Below, piece after piece: positions 33,560-47,369 of a DNA stretch of 64,000 bases. The stretch is from CADEED01 sp041395625 (GTDB lineage: Bacteria; Pseudomonadota; Gammaproteobacteria; Steroidobacterales; Steroidobacteraceae), in NCBI GenBank assembly GCA_041395625.1, contig JAWLAE010000001.1:372001-436000 (forward strand). Reading direction: 5' to 3'. Made by a program: the position numbers and the translations under genes. The first letter of the stretch is position 1. The number at the start of each line of letters is the position of its first letter. Below the pieces are notes generated by a model, which saw only the letters and a list, made by a program, of their open reading frames with translations, was not told where the DNA came from and did no database searches.

Positions 33560-34069
33560 TTACGCCTTGCGGCACACACGAACTTTCTCATGGTCGCCGA
33601 GTGCTTCATCTTCGCCTGTCATCACCGCCTTGGTGATTGCATAAAGCTGAATGAATTTGCTGTCGGGTCCATCCCAGTATTCCGCGCAGTGTATCTGAAC
33701 TTTAAGCGCCGCCAGATCCGGGTCGTCGACGCCGGCCGGAAACCAGGTCTTGGCTAGCGGCGTCCACAGCTCGGCGATGACGTCGCGCTCGCGGATGATC
33801 TGGGATGCGCCGGTTACCGAGACGAAATCGGACTCTCCGTCGCTGTAGCTGATGCCAACCAGCCCGGACTGGTCCAGCTCGTCGATCTTCGGTGAGGAAA
33901 TGGACGTGAGAAACCACAGGGCGGGCTCCGCGTCCATCTTCAGCGTTGCCAGTGGGCGGCTGCGCAGCGCGCCGTCCGCCGCTGCAGTCGTTAGCATGCC
34001 GATGCCGATCGAATCGATCAGGGCACCGAGATGTCTGAGCTCGTCGGTCCGTTGCGGTTCCAGTTCCAT
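33560..34069 (-). CDS. Pyridoxamine 5'-phosphate oxidase-family general stress protein (GSP26-like)
   Basis: 169 residues from the ATG at 34069, chosen over an ATG 42 nt upstream because GGAGGAA lies 8 nt before it. FMN-binding split-barrel fold: GMLTTAAADGALRSRPLATL, ALWFLTSISSPKIDELDQSG, VSVTGASQIIRERDVIAEL and TWFPAGVDDPDLAALKVQI. This is the general-stress branch, not the PdxH enzyme. The true substrate of such proteins is unclear. Confidence 0.9.
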   Translation of the reverse strand: MELEPQRTDELRHLGALIDSIGIGMLTTAAADGALRSRPLATLKMDAEPALWFLTSISSPKIDELDQSGLVGISYSDGESDFVSVTGASQIIRERDVIAELWTPLAKTWFPAGVDDPDLAALKVQIHCAEYWDGPDSKFIQLYAITKAVMTGEDEALGDHEKVRVCRKA

Positions 34070-34212
34070 GCCTGCCGTTCCTCCGCGTTTCACTGCCTCT
34101 ACTGTCGGCAACGACCCGCGCAGGCACCAGCCAGCACCGCGCTGAATTCGCGTAGTCCACGTCCTACATTTTTGTCAGTGCCGGACCACTCGGGGTAAGC
34201 TCGCGCCTTCCT

Positions 34213-39513
<5,301 letters not shown>

Positions 39514-39520
39514 GGAAGAG

Positions 39521-39549
39521 GGCGCCGCGGCCGCGTGGACCGCGACGCC
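39521..39549. terminator. GC-rich hairpin between convergent genes
   Basis: GGCGCCGCGG (39521-39530) pairs with CCGCGACGCC (39540-39549) with one mismatch and a 9-nt loop. It lies 8 nt after the stop of the giant kinase and before the stop of the PRC-barrel gene. No T-tract. Confidence 0.4.
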
Positions 39550-39559
39550 CGGCGTGCCG

Positions 39560-39925
39560 TTACTCCCAGTAGCGGGGTGCTTGGTAGTAGTCGTAAGTCC
39601 GATCGCGATAACCGAGCCCGTCATTGCGCGTCAGTTCTTCGAGCGAGTCCGCCGGTGCTGCCTTGAGCTGCTCCTTGGTGTAGCTCACGACGTAACCATC
39701 TTCACCTTCCTGGTAGTCGAGCGCCGACCACGGGATCGGATGGTATTTCTCGCCCATACCCAGGAAGCCGCCGAAGCCCACCACCGCGAACATGATGTTG
39801 TTGGACTTCTTGTCGAGCACGATGTCTTCGATCTCGCCAATCTTGCTGCCGGATTTGTCTTTCACGTCGGTGCCGAGCACGCGCTTCGCGCGAATGGCCG
39901 ACGTATGTCCTGATGCTGTTGCCAT
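39560..39925 (-). CDS. PRC-barrel domain protein
   Basis: 121 residues. PRC-barrel ~10-85: RAKRVLGTDVKDKSGSKIGE, IEDIVLDKKSNNIMFAVVGF and GEKYHPIPWSAL. Such barrels bind other proteins or RNA in photosynthetic reaction centres and RimM, and are common in stress clusters. A GGAGACATCC site precedes the ATG. No membrane helix. Converges with the hybrid kinase gene. Confidence 0.92.
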   Translation of the reverse strand: MATASGHTSAIRAKRVLGTDVKDKSGSKIGEIEDIVLDKKSNNIMFAVVGFGGFLGMGEKYHPIPWSALDYQEGEDGYVVSYTKEQLKAAPADSLEELTRNDGLGYRDRTYDYYQAPRYWE

Positions 39926-40038
39926 GGATGTCTCCTGTTGAATTCTGGCTGCTACGTTACGGGATGAAGAGGGCAGCGCGCATCAGCGCAATGCCCGAGG
40001 AAATGTAGGGGATCGCTGGCACGCGTACTTCCTTGATG

Positions 40039-41088
40039 TCATTCCGTGCCACGGTTACTCGTCAGCATGTCGTCGCTCGTCTGACGCTCTTCCGCGACCA
40101 TCTGATCGATGTGGTGATCCGCACGCAGCTCGTTCTCATTGGGCGCGAGCGCGGCGCGCGATCTGCGGTGCTTGTGGTCCGCCGACGGCGTGGTCTTGGC
40201 GGCCGTCTCCCCCAGTGCGCCCATGTTTTCGAGGCGCACCCGGTAGATGGGTTCCGGCATGTCGAGCCCCTCGAGGTCGAGCGCGGTCTTGACAGCGATG
40301 ATCGCAGCGCTGCGCACCGCCGCAAAGTCGAACTCGTTCTGATCGACCCAGCCGCGCACGGTGACGACGACGCTCGAGTCCCCGAGTGTCGCGATGACGG
40401 CCTCGGGTGGCGGATCGTTCAAGACACTGCCGAGATTGCGCAGGGTTTTGCGTGCGAGCTCCTGCGCTTGCGGCAGATCCTCGTCCACGCCGACGCCCAC
40501 GTCGAACTCGAAGCGCCGCGTCGGGCGTCGGGTGAAATTGGTGATGATCGACTTGAATACCAGCGCGTTGGGCAGCCGGATGTGGTTGCCATCCAGGCTG
40601 ACCAGTACCGTGGCGCGAGTGGTTAGACGGGCGATCTTGCCTTCGTGTCCCTCGATCAGCACGTGATCGTTCAGGGCGAAAGGATGCCGCAGGCTGAGCA
40701 GTACGCCGGCAATATAGTTTTCGATCAGGTCCTTGAACGCAAAACTGAGCGCGAGACCCGCGACGCCGGCCGCGCCCAGCACGGCGCCAACCAGCGAGGT
40801 GGCGTTGAGTAGCTGCAGCGCCAGCAGAATGCCCGTGACGATCGTGACGGTGCGCACGATCTGCGACGCGATCGACCGGGAGAACGGATTGTCGCCCAAC
40901 CAACTGCAGAACAGCCGCGAGCGCGACACGGGCCCCGCCAGCCAGACGAAGGCGGCGACGACCAGCGCCGCCACCAGCAGTAGCGGCAGGAACCGGAGAA
41001 TCTCCCAACCGGTATCCTGCAACTGCTGCAGCCAGCCCGACAGGCGCTCGCCGGTGCTGTCCGCGAGGTCGGTGGTTTCGTCCATCAC
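40039..41088 (-). CDS. Small-conductance mechanosensitive channel (MscS family)
   Basis: 349 residues (ATG ATG at 41088/41085). Three membrane helices ~28-50, ~75-96 and ~98-122; the last is the pore helix GAAGVAGLALSFAFKDLIEN. The MscS beta domain follows (FALNDHVLIEGHEGKIARLT, VLVSLDGNHIRLPNALVFKS) and an alpha/beta domain. The C-terminal 40 residues are hydrophilic and rich in Arg, His and Asp, an extension beyond the family core. It opens to release solutes under hypo-osmotic shock. Confidence 0.93.
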   Translation of the reverse strand: MMDETTDLADSTGERLSGWLQQLQDTGWEILRFLPLLLVAALVVAAFVWLAGPVSRSRLFCSWLGDNPFSRSIASQIVRTVTIVTGILLALQLLNATSLVGAVLGAAGVAGLALSFAFKDLIENYIAGVLLSLRHPFALNDHVLIEGHEGKIARLTTRATVLVSLDGNHIRLPNALVFKSIITNFTRRPTRRFEFDVGVGVDEDLPQAQELARKTLRNLGSVLNDPPPEAVIATLGDSSVVVTVRGWVDQNEFDFAAVRSAAIIAVKTALDLEGLDMPEPIYRVRLENMGALGETAAKTTPSADHKHRRSRAALAPNENELRADHHIDQMVAEERQTSDDMLTSNRGTE

Positions 41089-41129
41089 CGGGCTCTAACG
41101 ACTAATGCTAGCGAGCGCCATGGCCCGCG

Positions 41130-41498
41130 CTATTCGTCGCGCTTCATTTCAGCTGCGGTCTCGCGCGCTTCTTTGCCCATCTCGTCGAGCGCATTGGCCG
41201 CCTTGTCCTCCGCACGGTCGGCGGCGTCCGCGACCGCATCGCCCGCCTGCACGGCGGCATCGGTTACCTGTGCGCCCGCTGCCGAGAGCGTGGCACCGGC
41301 AGCGTCGGCGGCAGCCGACGATGCAGCTGCAGCCTGGTCTGCGGCGACGTCGGCGGCCGATCCGGCGGCGTCCCGCGCATCAGCCGCTGCGCTGCTGGCG
41401 CGATCGGCCGCGGCCTCGGTTTGAGCAGCCTGCCGATCGGTACAACCGACGGCCGGCACAATCAGCGCTGACAGCGCCACTAACGTTACGATTTTCAT
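41130..41498 (-). CDS. Alanine-rich lipoprotein
   Basis: 122 residues. Lipobox VPAVGC with Cys19. The mature part is about half alanine with regular Asp/Glu/Arg spacing (AADRASSAAADARDAAGSAA), predicting one long helix or coiled coil like Lpp. A charged tail (EMGKEARETAAEMKRDE) follows. Probably an envelope structural lipoprotein. It follows the C-x10-C lipoprotein gene by 12 nt on the same strand. Confidence 0.75.
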   Translation of the reverse strand: MKIVTLVALSALIVPAVGCTDRQAAQTEAAADRASSAAADARDAAGSAADVAADQAAAASSAAADAAGATLSAAGAQVTDAAVQAGDAVADAADRAEDKAANALDEMGKEARETAAEMKRDE

Positions 41499-41510
41499 GG
41501 AGTCTCTCCT

Positions 41511-41744
41511 TTAGTTAGGCGGCGGTTCTGCGCCGTCGTGTCGATCCCGGTAGGCCTGTGCCGCGTCCTGCTCGCATTCCGAGCGCCAGGAGCCGGTCAG
41601 CGCAGCGCACTTGTTCATCGCGGTCTGGTATTCGGCATCGATCTGTGCGGCCGTCTGCGCCGACGGGCGATCGCAGGCACTGAGGAGCAGTGCGGCTGGT
41701 AGCACACATAGAACGGTGCGCAGACTGGCGGTGAGGAAGTTCAT
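41511..41744 (-). CDS. Small lipoprotein with C-x10-C motif
   Basis: 77 residues from the ATG at 41744. Lipobox LLLSAC with Cys24. The mature part includes AEYQTAMNKCAALTGSWRSE followed by a cysteine: Cys46 and Cys57 are ten residues apart, as in the two larger lipoproteins of this region. Only the motif and its helical flanks are kept. A disulfide hairpin is plausible in the periplasm. Upstream of and probably co-transcribed with the Ala-rich lipoprotein. Confidence 0.72.
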   Translation of the reverse strand: MNFLTASLRTVLCVLPAALLLSACDRPSAQTAAQIDAEYQTAMNKCAALTGSWRSECEQDAAQAYRDRHDGAEPPPN

Positions 41745-41819
41745 GGGCAGGCACTTTACGACGCCAAGGAGCGTCTCAACGTCAGGCCATGGGCCCATCT
41801 CGCGTAGGACGTGGCCGAC

Positions 41820-42056
41820 TCAGGAAGCAGCGTCGGTTTTCAACGCGCCGCGGATGTTCATCGCGGCCAGTCCCAGTTGCAATACGATCAGTGCCGGCGC
41901 GGGCGCAAACACACCCCAGACGATCCACATCGCATTGCTGACGAGAAACAGCCAGAAGCCGACATGCCGGCGTGCGCTGCTCTTCGACGCCACCAGCCAT
42001 GCTGCGGCTATCGTGACGACCATGGCCGGCCACTGCAGTAAATCCAGATAGTCCAT
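41820..42056 (-). CDS. Small three-helix membrane protein of unknown function
   Basis: 78 residues. Three hydrophobic helices: LLQWPAMVVTIAAAWLVAS, GFWLFLVSNAMWIVWGVFA and PALIVLQLGLAAMNIRGAL. The SNxxWxxWG pattern recalls PnuC-like and SemiSWEET-type small transporters, but assignment is not safe. The ATG lies one nt after the stop of the cardiolipin synthase gene, so the two are tightly coupled. Confidence 0.7.
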   Translation of the reverse strand: MDYLDLLQWPAMVVTIAAAWLVASKSSARRHVGFWLFLVSNAMWIVWGVFAPAPALIVLQLGLAAMNIRGALKTDAAS

Positions 42057-42057
42057 G

Positions 42058-43215
42058 CTAGAGCTGTTCGATCAGCAGGCGCGCTGCGCGTTCCTGCAGT
42101 CGCAACCACAGGCTGCGCTGGCGCCACCTATCGGGCGTCAACCGCTCGGCCGCCTGCTTGTCGGCCGCGAAGCGTTGGTCGAGCTCACTGGCGACACGGG
42201 CAGAAGCAATCACCGCGGTGCATTCCTCGTCCTTGCTGAGCGATCGATGATTGAGATTGGCCGAGCCCACACAGGCGAGTTGGCCATCGACCGTCATCAG
42301 CTTGGCGTGCAGCATCGTGCGTTGGTAGCGCCAGACGCCGATGCCCGCCGTCAGTAGTCGCTGTACTGTTGGATGGCCGGCAAGCTGTGACAGCCGGCTG
42401 TCAGTGTGCTGGCCCGACAACAGGAGTTGCACGTCCACGCCCCGATCGTGCGCATCGAGCAGCAGACGGACGATCGCGTCGTCGGGGCAGAAGTAGGCGG
42501 TTGTGATTCTGATGCTGCGCCGACTGAGCGCGACGAGCGCGCGAGTCAGCGTGGCGATGTTGGTCCAACCGACGGTGGTGGATGCCCGCACGATCTGGAT
42601 ATGATCATTTGCGGTGTGCTGGCGTGGCTGTGCCAGTCGCTCCTCGAATTGCCACTCGCCTGCTTCGTTCCAGTTGTCGAAAAAGGCGGCCATCAGCCCG
42701 CGCACCGCTGGGCCGCGGATTTCAACCTGTGTATCGCGCCATTCGTCGGGATTGCGCGCGTCGCCCTCCCACTCGGTGGCGATGCCGACGCCGCCGGTGA
42801 AGCCCACGTCGTCGTCGCAGATCAACAACTTCCGATGCGTGCGCTTGTCGGAACGCCAGACTCGCCAGGTCGACAGTGGGCGGAACCACCGCACTTCGAC
42901 GCCGGCCGCGCGCATCGTGTCAACGAGTTCCGCTGCCATGCGCTTGGCCCCGAACGCATCGAGCAGCACGCGTACTTTCACGCCGGCGCGCGCACGCTTG
43001 GCCAACTGCGCCGCGAATGCGCGCGCGATGTTGCCTTCCCAATAGACATAGGTGCAAAAGTCCACGCGCTCTGTTGCAGCGGCGATGGCCTGCAACATCG
43101 CAGGAAAGATCTGGTCGCCGTTGTGCAGCAGCGTGGCGTGGTTGCCGCCCTCGAACGGCACGCCCAGTGATTGTTCCAGCAAACCTTGCGCAGATGACTG
43201 GTGGACCTGTGACAT
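42058..43215 (-). CDS. Cardiolipin synthase-like phospholipase D protein, copy 2 (ClsB-like)
   Basis: 385 residues from the ATG at 43215 (a GTG 9 nt upstream is possible). Two PLD motifs: KRTHRKLLICDDDVGFTGG and MLHAKLMTVDGQLACVGSAN. FCTYVYWEGNIARAF and TTAYFCPDDAIVRLLLDAHD are typical. Unlike copy 1 it has no N-terminal membrane helix, as in ClsB. It is divergent from the baeRF3 operon and coupled to the small three-helix protein. Confidence 0.9.
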   Translation of the reverse strand: MSQVHQSSAQGLLEQSLGVPFEGGNHATLLHNGDQIFPAMLQAIAAATERVDFCTYVYWEGNIARAFAAQLAKRARAGVKVRVLLDAFGAKRMAAELVDTMRAAGVEVRWFRPLSTWRVWRSDKRTHRKLLICDDDVGFTGGVGIATEWEGDARNPDEWRDTQVEIRGPAVRGLMAAFFDNWNEAGEWQFEERLAQPRQHTANDHIQIVRASTTVGWTNIATLTRALVALSRRSIRITTAYFCPDDAIVRLLLDAHDRGVDVQLLLSGQHTDSRLSQLAGHPTVQRLLTAGIGVWRYQRTMLHAKLMTVDGQLACVGSANLNHRSLSKDEECTAVIASARVASELDQRFAADKQAAERLTPDRWRQRSLWLRLQERAARLLIEQL

Positions 43216-43313
43216 TCGTGACACTCAACAGCGGCGATACGCGTCGGAGAGCAAGTTAGTATGCTGACGATTCAGGCAATAGAGTCAGTGCTGAGAGTCA
43301 GCCTCGGATTTCT

Positions 43314-43327
43314 CCTACATTGGTAGG
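43314..43327. promoter_or_regulatory. Small palindrome upstream of the baeRF3-sortase operon
   Basis: CCTAC-ATTG-GTAGG, perfect 5-bp arms, between the divergent cardiolipin synthase and baeRF3 genes, 50-63 nt before the likely GTG start of the latter. Its half-sites are those of the palindrome at 28238-28253 but in reverse polarity. Confidence 0.3.
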
Positions 43328-43376
43328 CGACCTGCGGCCGACGACTCTTCGCCTCGCGATCTGTGACGATGCTGAT

Positions 43377-44456
43377 GTGAATCAGCCAACACATTCATTC
43401 GACCAGGACGCTGTCGTCGAACTGCTGAACGTAGAGGACACGCCGTGCGTGTCGATCTACCAGCCCACCCACCGCCAGCATCCGGACAATCAGCAGGATC
43501 CGATCCGGTTTCGGAACCTGGTGAAGGAGGCGACGAGTGCATTGCAGCAGCGGCTGGACGACACAGCGGTCAATGCGTTACTGAAACCACTCAACGCGCT
43601 CGCCGCGGATCAGGAATTCTGGAACTGTACGTTGGGCGGTCTCGCCGTGCTGCGCGCCTATCAGCCAGCCGACCGGTTCCAGGTGCTCGCGCTCAGTCGG
43701 CAGGAAATCAAGCTGTTCGAAGGCAGTCGTTACGCACTGGACGAAGTAGTCCGGCATCCCGATGTGCCGCGCACGCTGGAAGCTGCTCTCGGAACCGAAC
43801 TGACCGAGCCCCACCTGACGGTTTCGTCTTATGGTGGCGTCGGCAAACAGCAATCCGCGATGCATCATGGTCACGGCGGCAAGCCGCTCGAGGCCGACAT
43901 CGACGCCGAGCGGTTCTTTCGGGTGATCGACCGCGCCTTGTACGAACATCATTTCCGTGCGGCGGGCCTGCCATTGATTCTGGCGACGCTGCCGGAGAAC
44001 GGTCAGCTCTTCCGGGAAATCAGCCGCAATCAGTTCCTCGTGCCGGATGGTATCGACGGTAATCCTTTCGCCTTGTCCACGGAAGATCTGCGCGAACGCG
44101 CGCGGCAGGTCGTGCAACGCGCGCAGCGCCAACGCCTGGACCAGTTGATCGAGTTGATCGAGCAATTCGGTACTGCGATGGCCCAGCAGCGTGGCGACGG
44201 AGAACTCGCCAACGTCGCGCGGGCGGTGGTTGCGGGCCGCGTTGCCACCTTGATGGTAGAGGCTGATCGCGAGATTCCCGGTCGGATCGATGCCAATACC
44301 GGCAGTGTCGAGACCAAGTCGTTAGCTGATCCCGAGACCGATGACGCCCTCGATGATCTTGGCGCCTTGACGCTCAAGATGGGCGGTCAACTCGTGATCG
44401 TTCCTGGTAACCGCATGCCGACCGATACGGGCCTGGCAGCGATCTATCGCTATTGA
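43377..44456 (+). CDS. baeRF3-type protein (bacterial archaeo-eukaryotic release factor-like), copy 1
   Basis: 359 residues from GTG 43377; a TTG 57 nt upstream also fits but comparison with the paralogue favours the GTG. Landmarks shared with the copy at 61669-62817: the N-terminal SIYQPTHRQHPDNQQDPIRF, ALAADQEFWN, DAERFFRVID, then GRVATLMVEADREIPGRID, LADPETDDALDDLG and the end TGLAAIYRY. The family is related to the eRF1 core and is predicted to act on ribosomes or in translation-linked stress or conflict. It leads an operon with a sortase (7-nt gap) and its substrate. Confidence 0.78.
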   Translation: MNQPTHSFDQDAVVELLNVEDTPCVSIYQPTHRQHPDNQQDPIRFRNLVKEATSALQQRLDDTAVNALLKPLNALAADQEFWNCTLGGLAVLRAYQPADRFQVLALSRQEIKLFEGSRYALDEVVRHPDVPRTLEAALGTELTEPHLTVSSYGGVGKQQSAMHHGHGGKPLEADIDAERFFRVIDRALYEHHFRAAGLPLILATLPENGQLFREISRNQFLVPDGIDGNPFALSTEDLRERARQVVQRAQRQRLDQLIELIEQFGTAMAQQRGDGELANVARAVVAGRVATLMVEADREIPGRIDANTGSVETKSLADPETDDALDDLGALTLKMGGQLVIVPGNRMPTDTGLAAIYRY

Positions 44457-44463
44457 GCAGGCC

Positions 44464-45234
44464 ATGCGACGCATCGAACTTCTGTGCTGGCTTCTGGCGG
44501 TCGTGCTTGTCGCGCCATACGCTGCCAGCATCGGCGCGCGCGCTGTCTTCTCGACTGTGGCGTCGATACCGGTGGCGCAGCCGCAGACTGGCGTCGCCGC
44601 CGCGTCGCGATCCGAGCCAGGACCACTCGGCGACGAGTCAGCCGCTGGCGCAGTGGCCGAAGTACCAACGTCGCGTCTCGATGAAGGTAGCTTGCCGCAG
44701 ACCGAGTGGTCGCCGCAGCGACGCAGCGCTTTCGCGCAGTTTGTCTCGTTCGCGATGCCGCAGGCTGCGGCGACGCTCGCGGTGCCCCGGCTCGCGGCGA
44801 CCGTACCCGTGTTCGCCGGTGTGAACGAGTTCTCGATGACCGTCGGCGCCGGCCACCTGAGCGATACGGCGCCGCTCGACGGCGACGGCAATATCGCCAT
44901 TACGGCCCATCGTGACGGCAGCTTCCGCATGCTCAAGGACATCCGGGTAGGCGACGTATTGTTGTTAGGTGTCGGCGGCCAGCAGCGGCGGTTCGTCGTC
45001 AAGCGCCACTTCGTGGTGCAGCCTGACAACATCTCGGTCGTCGCGCCCACCTCAGTCTCGACGCTGACGCTGATCACTTGTTATCCATTCTGGTTCGTCG
45101 GCAAGGCACCGCAGCGCTTCATCGTGCAGGCCGAGCTTGACACCCCCGGCGCCGCGGACCAGTCGGCCGAGCGCAGCGCGCTGTCGGCCAGTGAGGTGCC
45201 GAACAATGTCACCCTTTCTTTAAGCAAGAGGTAA
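44464..45234 (+). CDS. Class D-like sortase (cysteine transpeptidase)
   Basis: 256 residues. N-terminal membrane anchor (LLCWLLAVVLVAPYAASIGA), a ~80-residue linker, and a C-terminal sortase barrel with His149 (ITAHRDGSF), Cys206 (TLTLITCYPFW) and Arg218 (APQRFIVQAEL). Sortases cut a sorting signal and join the protein to another molecule. In Gram-negatives each sortase usually has one dedicated substrate; the next gene, 5 nt away, encodes a protein with a matching C-terminal signal. Confidence 0.92.
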   Translation: MRRIELLCWLLAVVLVAPYAASIGARAVFSTVASIPVAQPQTGVAAASRSEPGPLGDESAAGAVAEVPTSRLDEGSLPQTEWSPQRRSAFAQFVSFAMPQAAATLAVPRLAATVPVFAGVNEFSMTVGAGHLSDTAPLDGDGNIAITAHRDGSFRMLKDIRVGDVLLLGVGGQQRRFVVKRHFVVQPDNISVVAPTSVSTLTLITCYPFWFVGKAPQRFIVQAELDTPGAADQSAERSALSASEVPNNVTLSLSKR

Positions 45235-45239
45235 TACCC

Positions 45240-45812
45240 ATGAAATACATCACTACCCTGGCAGTTGGACTGCTGGCCTTTGCGAGCCAGGCAGCACTCG
45301 CAATCGAAGCCAACGAAGTGCGCGGCGAGTTGGTCGAAGTCAAGCAGGATCAGCGCGAACTCGTGGTGCGCGTGACGGAATCGGGCGATAGCCGCATGGC
45401 CAAGGAAGATCAGCTCGTTACCTACCATGTGCCGAACGGCACGTTGATCGAGTGGGATCTCGATGGTCGTTTGTATAGTCTCTATGGCCGTGACGGTGAT
45501 GAACTCGGCGATCTGGCGCAGGGCGATACCCTGTTGCTCAAGTTCGAGCAGGTCAACAACCGGATGCAGGCCAGCAAGGTGCGCAACGAGCGCTCCACCA
45601 ACATGGCGGCGCGCGACAAAGTGAAGCGCGAGGGCCGCGTGGTTGTCGTGGCCGCGCCGGTGCCAGTTTCCGCGCCGGTCGAGCGGAGTGCCAACAACGA
45701 CATGTACGCGCGCAATCGCTTGCCCGACTCCGCCTCGCCACTGCCATTGCTGGCGCTGGCAGGACTGGCATTCGCGGGACTCGGCGGCGCAATCCGCAAG
45801 TTCCGTCGCTAG
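45240..45812 (+). CDS. Probable sortase substrate with LPxxA-type C-terminal sorting signal
   Basis: 190 residues. Signal peptide to about residue 21 (AVGLLAFASQAALA). The mature domain is beta-rich (ANEVRGELVEVKQDQRELVV, DTLLLKFEQVNNRMQASKV). The end is a complete sorting signal: LPDSA at 161-165, a membrane helix ~167-183 (PLPLLALAGLAFAGLGG) and the basic tail RKFRR. The motif departs from LPxTG, with Ser-Ala for Thr-Gly. An AGAGGT ribosome site sits inside the end of the sortase gene. Role after anchoring unknown. Confidence 0.82.
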   Translation: MKYITTLAVGLLAFASQAALAIEANEVRGELVEVKQDQRELVVRVTESGDSRMAKEDQLVTYHVPNGTLIEWDLDGRLYSLYGRDGDELGDLAQGDTLLLKFEQVNNRMQASKVRNERSTNMAARDKVKREGRVVVVAAPVPVSAPVERSANNDMYARNRLPDSASPLPLLALAGLAFAGLGGAIRKFRR

Positions 45813-45820
45813 AGCCGATA

Positions 45821-45862
45821 CATCCCGTGGCACGGCCCTTTGGTCGGCCGTGCCACGGGATG
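45821..45862. terminator. Perfect 17-bp hairpin after the sortase operon
   Basis: CATCCCGTGGCACGGCC (45821-45837) is perfectly complementary to 45846-45862, with an 8-nt loop. It starts 8 nt after the stop of the sortase substrate. There is no T-tract after it, so it may be a Rho-aided terminator or an mRNA 3'-end stabiliser. Confidence 0.6.
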
Positions 45863-45999
45863 GCTGACGTCCGTTGCGACGCCCTGCGGAAGAGTATTGT
45901 AGGATGCGAAGGCTTGCGGAAGTGCCATTGAAGTCGCCGGACTAGGATCTGGACTAGACTGACGACGGCGCGTCGACATCGCTGCCACCGGTTGCGGAC

Positions 46000-46458
46000 G
46001 TGAAACAACAGGATACGGAATTCATGCGCCTGGCGCTGGCGCTCGCGCGCGACAGTGCTGCGGCGGGCGAGGTGCCGGTAGCCGCCGTGCTGGTGCGCGA
46101 CGGCGCGGTGATCGCGGAGAGCGTCAACCAGCCGATCACGCGCCACGATCCCACTGCTCATGCCGAGATTCTGGCACTGCGGGCTGCTGGCGAGGCGCTG
46201 CAGAGCTACCGACTGAACGGCACCACGCTGTACGTCACGCTGGAACCCTGCGCGATGTGCGCGGCCGCAATCGTGCACGCGCGCGTTGCGAGAGTGGTGT
46301 TCGGCGCGTGGGACCCCAAGGCCGGCGCGGCGGGCAGCACGATCGACATCTTTCGTTTGCCGGCGATGAATCACAAGGTTGATGTGTTCGGCGGCGTGTT
46401 GGCCGAGGAGTGTGGCGCGCTGTTGAGCGAGTTCTTCGCGGCGCGACGCGGCGTCTAG
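46000..46458 (+). CDS. tadA: tRNA-specific adenosine deaminase, GTG start
   Basis: 152 residues from GTG (the in-frame ATG at 46024 would remove eight residues). Zinc cytidine/adenosine deaminase motifs: HAEILAL with the catalytic Glu, and LEPCAMCAAAI. Also GEVPVAAVLVRDGAVIAESV and the late HKVDVFGGVLAEEC. It makes inosine at position 34 of tRNA-Arg(ACG); essential in most bacteria. It ends one nt before the stop of the convergent transglycosylase gene. Confidence 0.95.
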   Translation: MKQQDTEFMRLALALARDSAAAGEVPVAAVLVRDGAVIAESVNQPITRHDPTAHAEILALRAAGEALQSYRLNGTTLYVTLEPCAMCAAAIVHARVARVVFGAWDPKAGAAGSTIDIFRLPAMNHKVDVFGGVLAEECGALLSEFFAARRGV

Positions 46459-46459
46459 A

Positions 46460-47269
46460 CTAACGACCGTCTATCGGTCCGGCAGGCGACTCGTTACGCG
46501 TCCCGGACTCCGCCGCCAGCATTTCGATGTTCTCCAGTACCGCGGCGAACTGGAACGTCCGTTCCACCAACTGGGCCGTTTCTTCGCCGCGCGCGTAGCC
46601 CAGGGCGAATCGGCTGTGCCAGGCCGGGTCGGACAACAATGGCAAGCTCGAGCGCACGTCTTTCCAGCGATCGGGGTTCAAGCCGCGCATCTGGGCGATG
46701 ATGCGGGCGTTTTCAAGATGTCCAAGGCCGACGTTGTACGCGGCGAGCGCGAGCCAGGTGCGATCGGGATCGCGAATGCGCCGAGGGATCTTGCGCTTCA
46801 GCAGCGCGAGGTAGCGCGCGCCACCCAGAATGTTCTCGGCCGGTGCCAGCGGATTGGTGACCCCCATCTGCTTGGCCGTGTCCGGCATCAGCATCATCAC
46901 CCCGAGCGCGCCCTGCGGTGAGCGCGCGCGCGGGAGCCAGCGCGACTCCTGATAGGCAAGCGAGGCGAGGAGTTTCCAGTCCAGGCCCGTCGCGGCGGCA
47001 GCGGCACGAAAGTGCGGCTCGAGTGCGGGAAGCCGCGTATCGGCGTGCCGGTAGAAGTCGCGCGCGAGTACTTTCGGCAGGCGCGCCCGCTTGCGCGGCG
47101 GCACGGGAGCGACTTGAGCCGCGTCAGCCTGGATCTGGGACTCGGGCGTCTGCGCGGCCGCGGCACCTGGCCGCGCAATCCACATGGCAACCGCCGCGGT
47201 GAGGGCAAATCGCACAATTTGATGCCGCCGGAGCAAGCTCGCTCCCGCATCTCGATTCGAACCGTGCAT
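46460..47269 (-). CDS. Lytic transglycosylase with MltF-type catalytic domain, lacking the solute-binding domain
   Basis: 269 residues. Signal anchor ~20-38 (FALTAAVAMWIARPGAAAAQ), a Pro/Arg linker, then the SLT domain ~85-255: TGLDWKLLASLAYQESRWLP with catalytic Glu108, SPQGALGVMMLMPDTAKQMG, NILGGARYLALLKRKIP and TWLALAAYNVGLGHLENARI. This is the C-terminal domain of MltF; the usual N-terminal SBP-like domain of about 230 residues is absent. It cuts peptidoglycan glycan strands in the periplasm. Confidence 0.9.
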   Translation of the reverse strand: MHGSNRDAGASLLRRHQIVRFALTAAVAMWIARPGAAAAQTPESQIQADAAQVAPVPPRKRARLPKVLARDFYRHADTRLPALEPHFRAAAAATGLDWKLLASLAYQESRWLPRARSPQGALGVMMLMPDTAKQMGVTNPLAPAENILGGARYLALLKRKIPRRIRDPDRTWLALAAYNVGLGHLENARIIAQMRGLNPDRWKDVRSSLPLLSDPAWHSRFALGYARGEETAQLVERTFQFAAVLENIEMLAAESGTRNESPAGPIDGR

Positions 47270-47369
47270 CGGACCTCACGGCCGGCCTACGTTCGGCTAG
47301 AATACCCGCGCTTGCGGCGACGCGCGTGAACCAGTTCCGCTTTTGAGGCGTTTGCGGCATTGCACATCC

